Part shown: positions 1 through 5,243 of the stretch, one piece after another
Numbering within the stretch: position 1 is the first letter of the stretch
How the letters are laid out: each line of letters opens with the position of its first letter
NCBI GenBank assembly: GCA_002491195.1
Contig: DKVL01000084.1
Location: 1-6,593, forward strand
From: Lachnospiraceae bacterium UBA7179
GTDB lineage: Bacteria; Bacillota; Clostridia; Lachnospirales; Lachnospiraceae
DNA: 6,593 nt
Direction of reading: 5' to 3'
Made by a program: the position numbers and the translations under genes
Notes under the pieces: generated by a model
Told to the model about the DNA's origin: nothing
Seen by the model: the letters and a program-made list of their open reading frames with translations, nothing else
Database searches by the model: none

Positions 1-21
1 TTCAAATTTGCTCATTTATAG

Positions 22-105
22 ATAAATGTTAAAAATAATTATGAGTCACAGTTAAGGCTGGAGGCAGGAAAGAAACTTCCAACCAACAAACAGGATCTGG
101 CCAGC
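22..105 (+). other. malF: In-frame upstream extension of the MalF-like permease, behind a TAG stop at 19-21
   Basis: The reading frame of the permease stays open from 22 to 105 and translates to a hydrophilic stretch (about INVKNNYESQLRLEAGKK, then LPTNKQDLASLL). This resembles the cytoplasmic loop that joins the extra N-terminal membrane segments to the permease core in long clostridial MalF proteins. The frame is cut by TAG at 19-21, and no ATG or GTG lies in frame between that stop and 106. Only 18 bases remain to the left, so I cannot tell a nonsense mutation from a frameshift, an assembly edge or an alternative start. The family resemblance is from memory, not from an alignment. Confidence 0.5.
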
Positions 106-1041
106 TTGTTAGATCATAACTTTGATAAGACACTTCTTGCAATTCCTGTATTTGGTGTGTTCCTGTTTGTCGTAGTGCCAATTGTTTTTATGATTCTGGT
201 TGCATTTACCAACTATGATATGAACCATCAGCCACCCACTAATCTGTTCACATGGGTAGGATTTGAGAACTTTAAGAATTTGCTTTCCATAGGAGGTTCG
301 GGCTTTGGCTCTACTTTCTTTACCGTTTTAGGATGGACTCTGGTATGGGCATTTTTTGCAACATTCCTCAATTACTTTGGAGGTATGGCTGTTGCAATTC
401 TGATAAACAAAAAAGGGATCAAATTCAAAAAATTATGGAGAACGATTCTGGTAATGACGATTGCGGTTCCGCAGTTTGTTTCACTTCTCTATATCGGTAA
501 AATGTTTGCAAGGGACGGTTTGGTCAACGGTTATCTGATGAAATGGGGAGTGATTGATCAGGCGATTCCATTTTGGACGGATCCGACACTTGCAAAAATT
601 ATGATTATTGTGATCAATGTGTGGGTAGGTATCCCATATGTTATGTTGATAACGACAGGACTTCTGATGAATATACCGGAAGATTTGTACGAGAGTGCGC
701 GTATTGATGGTGCAAATCCATGGCAGATGTTTGTCAAGATTACGTTGCCATATATGCTTTTTGTGACAGGGCCTTATCTGCTGACATCATTTACAGGCAA
801 CCTAAACAATTTCAACGTGATCTACCTGCTCAACACTGGTTCTCCGTTGAGTACAGAGTTGACTGGCGGTGCAGGACGAACCGATCTGTTGATCACATGG
901 TTGTATAAGCTGACTGTCAATGATACGAACTACCGTATGGCAGCCGTGATCGGTATCATGGTATTTGTGGTAACGGCAGTGATTTCTCTGGTGGTATACA
1001 ACGTCTTACCTTCAGTAAAAGATGAGGAGGGATTCCAATAA
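106..1041 (+). CDS. malF: MalF-like maltose/maltodextrin ABC transporter permease (core; 5' end uncertain)
   Basis: This is an inner-membrane subunit of a CUT1-type sugar ABC importer. It pairs with the MalG-like permease encoded next to form the channel for maltodextrins. From TTG at 106 the product is 311 residues with about six hydrophobic spans (near 10-32, 72-98, 112-130, 164-186, 212-232 and 279-302). This is a complete permease core. The cytoplasmic EAA loop that docks the ATPase is clear at residues 196-217 (ESARIDGA, then KITLP), and the FNVIYLL signature typical of MalF follows. The start is doubtful. TTG has only a weak AGGA ten bases upstream, and homologous-looking sequence continues upstream to 22, so the ancestral protein was probably longer. 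The stop overlaps the next ATG by one base (TAATG), implying translational coupling. Substrate is inferred from the amylase nearby; other oligosaccharides are possible. Confidence 0.85.
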   Translation: MLDHNFDKTLLAIPVFGVFLFVVVPIVFMILVAFTNYDMNHQPPTNLFTWVGFENFKNLLSIGGSGFGSTFFTVLGWTLVWAFFATFLNYFGGMAVAILINKKGIKFKKLWRTILVMTIAVPQFVSLLYIGKMFARDGLVNGYLMKWGVIDQAIPFWTDPTLAKIMIIVINVWVGIPYVMLITTGLLMNIPEDLYESARIDGANPWQMFVKITLPYMLFVTGPYLLTSFTGNLNNFNVIYLLNTGSPLSTELTGGAGRTDLLITWLYKLTVNDTNYRMAAVIGIMVFVVTAVISLVVYNVLPSVKDEEGFQ

Positions 1042-1892
1042 TGGCAAGTAAGAAAAAAGTTACAAATATTATTACTTATGTTGTATTGGTGCTGATTAGT
1101 ATTATCTGGCTGTTCCCGTTTGTATGTCTGGTGCTGCAGAGTTTCCGTTCCTACAATGAGATGGGCGGCGGTATGGTTGATTATGTCATCCCAAAGAAGT
1201 TTTCATTGGATTCCTATAAGTTCCTTTTTGATCCGAGCAGCAATTTTATCAACTGGTATAAGAATACGTTGATTATTTCGGTATTTACGACAATTGGTCA
1301 GACGATTTTTGTGCTTTGTACCAGCTATGTGCTTTCGAGAATGCGCTTTAAGGGACGTGAGCTTCTGATGAGATTCTGGCTAATCCTTGGAATGTTCCCT
1401 GGATTCCTCAACATGATCTGTCTCTATTTCCTGTTAAAGCAGTTTGGTCTGACACAGGAGGGCGCGGTTCCCGGATTGATTTTGATCAATGTCGCAAGTT
1501 CTGGTATGGGATATTATATCTGCAAAGGCTTTTTTGATACGCTTCCGAAAGCGTTGGACGAGGCGGCGAGGATTGACGGTGCGACCAGAGCGCAGATCTT
1601 CTTTGGTATGATCATTCCTCTGGCAAAGCCGATTATTATCTACCAGGCGTTGGTTGCATTTATGGGACCATGGTGTGATTACGTATTTGCTTCCTACGTG
1701 GCATTTGGTAACAGCGCGAGCTACAACGTTGCTGTAGGTTTGCAGAGATGGTTGTTTACGGGCGATTATCAGGGATACTTCACCAGATTCTGTGCTGGCG
1801 GTGTGCTGGTTGCAGTACCAGTTACAATCCTGTTCATGTGTCTGCAGAAGTACTACGTCGAAGGTGTTACTGGTGGTGCTGTAAAGGGCTAA
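1041..1892 (+). CDS. malG: MalG-like maltose/maltodextrin ABC transporter permease
   Basis: This is the second membrane subunit of the same sugar importer, 283 residues, a normal length for MalG-type permeases. Six membrane spans can be read (near 12-33, 74-97, 110-132, 143-165, 190-212 and 250-270). The EAA loop at residues 174-195 is textbook (EAARIDGA, then IIPLAKP) and marks the contact with the ATPase subunit. The C-terminus VEGVTGGAVKG matches the family's usual ending. The ATG at 1041 overlaps the stop of the upstream permease by one base and has an excellent Shine-Dalgarno AGGAGGG at 1025-1031, nine bases upstream. The two permeases must be co-translated. As with its partner, the maltodextrin specificity is inferred from family and neighbourhood. 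Confidence 0.93.
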   Translation: MASKKKVTNIITYVVLVLISIIWLFPFVCLVLQSFRSYNEMGGGMVDYVIPKKFSLDSYKFLFDPSSNFINWYKNTLIISVFTTIGQTIFVLCTSYVLSRMRFKGRELLMRFWLILGMFPGFLNMICLYFLLKQFGLTQEGAVPGLILINVASSGMGYYICKGFFDTLPKALDEAARIDGATRAQIFFGMIIPLAKPIIIYQALVAFMGPWCDYVFASYVAFGNSASYNVAVGLQRWLFTGDYQGYFTRFCAGGVLVAVPVTILFMCLQKYYVEGVTGGAVKG

Positions 1893-1901
1893 GGAGATGC
1901 T

Positions 1902-2063
1902 ATGGTTTATATTAAGGTGATTCTTGGTATCATATTGGTAGGAACCGCTGGTGCTCTTTGTCTGCGAAGTGGAATTGACTGGCAGAGGGACCGTGGAAGG
2001 TCATGGGGCGAGAGTTGCATGAAAGAGTACGGTCTTGATGAAGAGAAAAAAGAGAATAGATAA
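1902..2063 (+). CDS. Small single-span membrane protein of the maltodextrin importer operon (53 aa, function unknown)
   Basis: This short open frame runs ATG to TAA and encodes 53 residues. It begins MVYIKVILGIILVGTAGALC, a single hydrophobic span at about residues 4-22. A charged, soluble tail follows, containing a DWQRDRGRSWGES stretch and a Lys/Glu-rich end (DEEKKENR). The support is positional: its Shine-Dalgarno AAGGAG (1891-1896) overlaps the malG stop codon and sits five bases before ATG. The gap to malG is only nine bases, and the closing hairpin of the operon starts nine bases after the stop. It therefore looks like a translated last gene of the importer operon. I do not recognise the family. 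A small accessory or stabilising subunit of the transporter is a guess. An alternative ATG at 1897 stops after seven codons and is rejected. Confidence 0.7.
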   Translation: MVYIKVILGIILVGTAGALCLRSGIDWQRDRGRSWGESCMKEYGLDEEKKENR

Positions 2064-2072
2064 GTATTTTGG

Positions 2073-2104
2073 ACGACTCCTGTTACTGTGGTGACAGGAG
2101 TCGT
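2073..2104 (+). terminator. Strong hairpin closing the importer operon (terminator-like, weak T-tract)
   Basis: A 14-bp stem (2073-2086 with 2091-2104, one T-G wobble) is closed by a TGTG tetraloop and begins nine bases after the stop of the small membrane gene. The position fits a transcription terminator or an mRNA 3'-end stabiliser. The 3' flank reads TCTGGAG rather than a run of T, so it is not a canonical Rho-independent terminator and read-through into the amylase gene is possible. Confidence 0.6.
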
Positions 2105-2112
2105 TCTGGAGT

Positions 2113-2293
2113 ATATGCGGATGTGCGGACGGTCTGTGGAGAACAATGCAGGCAGCAGAAATTGAAGCAGGAAAATGCCCTGGTCTGAGGAGAACAACAT
2201 ATGGATGTAGTCTGTGGAAAATAACGCAGGATATGTACGTAGTTTGAGGAAAGCAACAAGGGATATGATATGGATGTAGTCTGTGGAAAATAA
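2113..2293. repeat. Array of five degenerate repeats in two alternating types
   Basis: Five copies of a core close to TCTGTGGARAAYAA lie at 2133-2146, 2184-2197, 2211-2224, 2243-2256 and 2280-2293. Copies 1, 3 and 5 read TCTGTGGA. Copies 2 and 4 read TCTGAGGA or TTTGAGGA and end in CAAC. Copies 3 and 5 share an identical 26-bp block (2199-2224 and 2268-2293), so pairs 2+3 and 4+5 form a higher-order repeat. The array fills the noncoding interval between the importer operon and the amylase gene. Core spacing is irregular (51, 27, 32 and 37 bases). I see no coding role. Confidence 0.8.
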
Positions 2294-2322
2294 TGTAGAA
2301 CGCACAATAATAGAACAAATAT

Positions 2323-2351
2323 TTGACTTTGATAAATGAAGGGGATATAAT
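2323..2351 (+). promoter_or_regulatory. Near-consensus sigma-A promoter abutting the amylase start codon
   Basis: TTGACT (2323-2328) and a perfect TATAAT (2346-2351) are separated by exactly 17 bases. The oddity is placement: the -10 box ends one base before the amylase ATG at 2352, and the Shine-Dalgarno-like AAGGGGAT (2339-2346) lies inside the spacer. A transcript from this promoter would start near 2358 and miss that ATG. The match could be coincidental in AT-rich sequence. Confidence 0.5.
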
Positions 2352-4097
2352 ATGTGGAATTGGCATAAGAAGTGTCTGTTTGAAATTGCGATTGCGGCTG
2401 TGATGGCAGTGCAGCTTTGCGCGTGTGGAAGTGCACAGAAATCCGATCTGCAGGAAACAGAGCAGCCAGATGGGCCGAAGCAGGAAGTTTCCGGCGCTAT
2501 GGAGGGTAATTCTGGGGAGGAGCAGACAGCAGGCAGCATTGTTTTTGATGAGGAAGGAAATAGTGCAGGGAGTGCAGAAGCAGTTGTATACGATTATGAA
2601 CAAGAATTAAATATCATAGATGACAACTATAGAAATTATTATGAAATCTTTGTCTATTCATTTTATGATTCCGATGGAGATGGAATCGGAGATCTGAATG
2701 GTGTTGTCCAGAAACTGGACTATATCAAAGATATGGGATTTAATGGAATATGGCTGATGCCAGTTATGCAGTCTACGACGTATCACAAGTATGATGTGGT
2801 TGATTATTATTCCATTGATCAGGAGTATGGCACAGTGGAGGATTTTCAGAAGCTTGTGGAGGAGTGTCATAAGAGGGGGATCCGATTGGTGATTGATTTT
2901 GTGATTAATCATTCCTCGTCGGAAAATCAATGGTTTGTCGATGCATGTGAATATTTGAAAGCGCTTCCGGATGGACAGGAGCCTGATTTGACAGAATGTC
3001 CTTACGTGGATTATTATCATTTTGCAAAGGAACAGGTTAATACAGACTACTATCAGGTAGATGGAAGCAACTGGTACTATGAGGGCGTGTTCTGGTCTGA
3101 AATGCCAGATCTGAATCTTGCAAGTGAGGCGCTTCGCACAGAATTGGAGGATATCTCGCGGTTCTGGATTGATATGGGGGTAGATGGGTTCCGGATGGAT
3201 GCGGCAATGCATTTCGAGGAGAATGATACTGCTTTTAATACAGAGGTACTCAATTGGTTATATAGTTTTTGCATTGGTCTGAACCCTGATTTTTATATGG
3301 TGTCTGAAGTATGGGCAGCTGAGTCCACGATTGCAGATTACTATGCGAGCAGGACGCCGAGTATGTTTAATTTTGACGCTGCGGATGCAGAGGGGAAACT
3401 GATTAAGGCAGCGAGGGGCAATTATAAGGCGGCAAGTTTTGTGGAGAGTATGGTGGGATACCAGACAGATTATGCAGCTAGAAATCCAGACTACATTGAC
3501 GCCCCGTTTATCACAAACCATGATATGGGACGTGTTGCCAATGCGCTGATGAAAGATGCCAATAACATGAAGATGGCGTGTGGCTTGCTGATGACGATGA
3601 ACGGGAATCCGTTTGTGTATTACGGAGAAGAGATCGGAATGTCAAGTTCAGGGAAAAAGGATGAGAACAAGCGGCTTTCGATGGTATGGTCGGATTCGGA
3701 TTCGACTGGTATGACCAATGGTCCCCTTGACGCGGATAAGGATATTACCTTTGCGTTTGCAGGAGTTGAACAACAGCAAGAAGATCCCTATTCGATCTTA
3801 AATTATTACAAGCGGGCTGTGCGGCTGCGCAATGAGAATCCTGAGATTGCCAGAGGACAGATTGCAATTGTGGAATCATTGACAGAGGGCAATCAGGCGG
3901 CAATCACGAAAACATATGAGGATAGTACAATTGGCATTGTATACAATACTTCGGATGAGGCGCTTACAATAGGATTAAAGGATACAGTACTCGCGGATAT
4001 GGAGATTCGCGGCTATCTGACTTTGAATGGGGAAAATGTGGATCTTACGGATGATGTGCTGTCAATGCCAGCGAAGTCTGTCTGTATTTTAAAGTAG
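2352..4097 (+). CDS. GH13 alpha-amylase family lipoprotein
   Basis: This is an extracellular starch or maltodextrin hydrolase predicted to be tethered to the outer face of the membrane, 581 residues. The N-terminus has a lysine-containing start, a hydrophobic core and a lipobox L22-C23-A24-C25, giving C25 as the likely lipidated residue. A low-complexity Glu/Gln/Gly/Ser linker follows to about residue 80. The GH13 barrel then begins (YEIFVYSFYDSDGDGIGDLNG; D106-D114 is the calcium-type loop). All conserved regions are present: region I D182-FVIN-H187, region II GFRMDAAMH with nucleophile D283, region III EVW with acid/base E319, region IV NHD with D391, and MPDLN at 251-255. The last 90 or so residues look like the usual all-beta C-terminal domain. 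The ATG at 2352 is the only start giving a proper signal peptide. It sits downstream of the importer genes, so it probably supplies their substrate. Exact specificity (amylase, neopullulanase-like) cannot be read. Confidence 0.93.
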   Translation: MWNWHKKCLFEIAIAAVMAVQLCACGSAQKSDLQETEQPDGPKQEVSGAMEGNSGEEQTAGSIVFDEEGNSAGSAEAVVYDYEQELNIIDDNYRNYYEIFVYSFYDSDGDGIGDLNGVVQKLDYIKDMGFNGIWLMPVMQSTTYHKYDVVDYYSIDQEYGTVEDFQKLVEECHKRGIRLVIDFVINHSSSENQWFVDACEYLKALPDGQEPDLTECPYVDYYHFAKEQVNTDYYQVDGSNWYYEGVFWSEMPDLNLASEALRTELEDISRFWIDMGVDGFRMDAAMHFEENDTAFNTEVLNWLYSFCIGLNPDFYMVSEVWAAESTIADYYASRTPSMFNFDAADAEGKLIKAARGNYKAASFVESMVGYQTDYAARNPDYIDAPFITNHDMGRVANALMKDANNMKMACGLLMTMNGNPFVYYGEEIGMSSSGKKDENKRLSMVWSDSDSTGMTNGPLDADKDITFAFAGVEQQQEDPYSILNYYKRAVRLRNENPEIARGQIAIVESLTEGNQAAITKTYEDSTIGIVYNTSDEALTIGLKDTVLADMEIRGYLTLNGENVDLTDDVLSMPAKSVCILK

Positions 4098-4220
4098 ATT
4101 GGATATTCTGTATTGATTCATTTTTAAGCAATGCGTAATCGTCTCTTGTTTTTTGTGTAAAAATATATTATAGTTATTATTGCAGGGTATATCCCCAATA
4201 CCACGATTTCGGAGGAAGAG
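4098..4220. other. Intergenic gap between amylase and phosphatase genes
   Basis: This gap of 123 bases is AT-rich. I see no convincing terminator hairpin after the amylase stop. The gap contains the promoter candidate at 4146-4174 and, just before the next gene, a GGAGG ribosome binding site (4211-4215) five bases from its ATG. Confidence 0.6.
4146..4174 (+). promoter_or_regulatory. Candidate sigma-A promoter for the phosphatase gene
   Basis: TTGTTT (4146-4151) and TATAGT (4169-4174) are 17 bases apart, in an AT-rich gap. This places a start near 4181, about 40 bases before the phosphatase ATG. The site would make the phosphatase and the following small gene a unit separate from the amylase. 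Confidence 0.45.
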
Positions 4221-4832
4221 ATGAGGCTTTATATCATACGTCATGGAGAGACTGAATGGAATGTAAAGAGACGATTTCAGGGACGCTCTGATATCCCTTT
4301 AAATGAGGAGGGCAGAAGGCTTGCCCGGATTACAGCAGACGCGTTAAAGGATGTGCCGTTCACGAGGATCTATACAAGTCCGTTAAAACGAGCTTATGAA
4401 ACTGCTATGATCATAAAGGGAGAACGTGATATTCCTGTCATGATCGAGCCCAGAATTGTAGAGATCAGTTTTGGGGAGTATGAGGGGCTTTGCTGCGGAA
4501 AAGAACATTATAATATTCCGGATCCGGAGTTTATGAATTTCTTTGATAAACCTGAGGCGTATAAGCCGCCTAAGGGTGCAGAGGGGATCGAGGAATTAAA
4601 GGCAAGAACTGCTGATTTTTTACAGGAAATTGTGCATAATAAAGATATGGAAAATGATACTATATTAGTGTCGACACATGGAGCTGCACTGAGGGGGCTT
4701 TTGTCCAATATAAATCATATTGGAATCAAGGACTTCTGGAAAGGTGGTGTGCACAAAAACTGTGCTGTGACGATCGTGGATGTGAAAAATGGTCAGACGG
4801 TAATAATTGAAGAGGGAAAGACATATTATTAA
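4221..4832 (+). CDS. Histidine phosphatase family protein (phosphoglycerate-mutase-like)
   Basis: This is a cytoplasmic member of the branch-1 histidine phosphatase superfamily, which removes or transfers phosphate through a phosphohistidine intermediate. At 203 residues it has the usual length. The RHG signature is at residues 7-9 (IIRHGETEWN), with H8 the phosphorylated residue. R57 follows in YTSPLKRAYETA, E81 in EISFGEYEG, and the second catalytic histidine H153 in STHGAALRG. The catalytic set is complete. The substrate cannot be read from sequence: relatives act on phosphoglycerate, alpha-ribazole phosphate, sugar phosphates or nucleotides, and no cobalamin or glycolysis gene is nearby. 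The start is firm, with GGAGG at 4211-4215 five bases upstream. It is followed after 56 bases by a small unknown gene on the same strand, probably co-transcribed up to the terminator at 5190. Confidence 0.92.
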   Translation: MRLYIIRHGETEWNVKRRFQGRSDIPLNEEGRRLARITADALKDVPFTRIYTSPLKRAYETAMIIKGERDIPVMIEPRIVEISFGEYEGLCCGKEHYNIPDPEFMNFFDKPEAYKPPKGAEGIEELKARTADFLQEIVHNKDMENDTILVSTHGAALRGLLSNINHIGIKDFWKGGVHKNCAVTIVDVKNGQTVIIEEGKTYY

Positions 4833-4872
4833 AGATAAGGAACCATGATAATGCGATATCGTTCCGAACGAA

Positions 4873-4878
4873 AGAAGG
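4873..4878 (+). promoter_or_regulatory. Ribosome binding site favouring a TTG start at 4889
   Basis: AGAAGG lies ten bases before the TTG at 4889. No in-frame ATG exists between the phosphatase stop and 4928, and the candidate ATG at 4928 has only a weak AAGG further upstream. The TTG start is therefore preferred, though the spacing is at the long end. Confidence 0.45.
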
Positions 4879-4888
4879 CGTCATAATT

Positions 4889-5188
4889 TTGGAAAATGAG
4901 TATAGCAAGGTAAAAGTGAACAATGAGATGGATTTCTGCTCAGTTACAGAGCCGAAGGTAAAGACAACACTGGAGAAAGCATTTATGAAAGCGAGGGTTT
5001 CCTATTTTCTTAGGTGGGAGAAGCCTAACTTTCTGTCCAAAATATTTGGCGGAGGAAAAGATCGAGTTGTGTTTTGCATCAATTCAGCTCAGTTAGAGAC
5101 TGCAGATGAGGTTTTGAAAGAACTTGGAGATATTGAGGGAAACATAAAGATGTTGCGGACGAAGTCCAACAACAAGATCGGATTTTAA
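4889..5188 (+). CDS. Small conserved-looking hypothetical protein (99 aa)
   Basis: This is a soluble, charged protein of 99 residues with no signal peptide or membrane span. I do not recognise it with confidence. The middle reads as an alpha/beta pattern: a helix-like LEKAFMKARVSYFLRWE, a loop containing a glycine run (FGGGKDRV), a strand VVFCINSAQ, and a helix TADEVLKELGDIEGNIK. The order is loosely reminiscent of small proteins with two ferredoxin-like halves such as DUF2007, but that is only pattern similarity. The start is probably TTG 4889 with AGAAGG upstream; ATG 4928 would give 86 residues. It lies 56 bases after the phosphatase gene, on the same strand, and its stop is one base before the bidirectional terminator, so it is the last gene of that unit. 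No function can be proposed. Confidence 0.75.
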   Translation: MENEYSKVKVNNEMDFCSVTEPKVKTTLEKAFMKARVSYFLRWEKPNFLSKIFGGGKDRVVFCINSAQLETADEVLKELGDIEGNIKMLRTKSNNKIGF

Positions 5189-5189
5189 C

Positions 5190-5235
5190 AAAAAAGGGTG
5201 GAGATAAGAAAGTATTCTTATCTCCACCCTTTTTT
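5190..5235. terminator. Bidirectional Rho-independent terminator between convergent genes
   Basis: A perfect inverted repeat has 21-base arms (5190-5210 and 5215-5235) and an AGTA loop. The core is a 15-bp stem from 5196 to 5229. It is flanked by six A on the left and six T on the right, so it gives a stem plus U-tract in both directions. It starts one base after the stop of the 99-residue gene and lies nine bases beyond the stop of the SH3b gene on the minus strand, serving both. Confidence 0.97.
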
Positions 5236-5243
5236 ACAGTTCC

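Noticed and set aside
720..908. Second open frame inside malF
   Set aside because: It is a shadow of the permease frame with no ribosome binding site or recognisable product.
2133..2293. CRISPR array
   Set aside because: Repeats are degenerate, spacing is irregular (27 to 51 bases) and no cas genes are nearby.
2211..2293. DnaA boxes (TTTTCCACA on the minus strand at two repeat copies)
   Set aside because: Two copies fit the loose TTWTNCACA pattern, but the other three do not, and there is no dnaA, dnaN or AT-rich unwinding region. Most likely a by-product of the repeat.
1..2351. Catabolite-responsive (CcpA) site for the starch genes
   Set aside because: I looked for the TGWAANCGNTNWCA pattern before the amylase and at the left edge and saw no acceptable match.
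1907..2603. Long minus-strand open frames across the repeat array and amylase start
   Set aside because: They are antisense to strong coding sequence and to the repeat array, with Cys/His/Ser-rich low-complexity products and no plausible family. The repeated FSTDYIH peptide is only the translation of the DNA repeat.
2658..3521. Minus-strand frames inside the amylase gene
   Set aside because: They lie opposite a complete GH13 catalytic domain and show no start signal or family.
4839..4870. GGAAC/GTTCC and CGTTC/GAACG pairings between the phosphatase and the 99-residue gene
   Set aside because: The stems are only five bases, mutually exclusive and have no T-tract, so they are not convincing as a terminator or operator.
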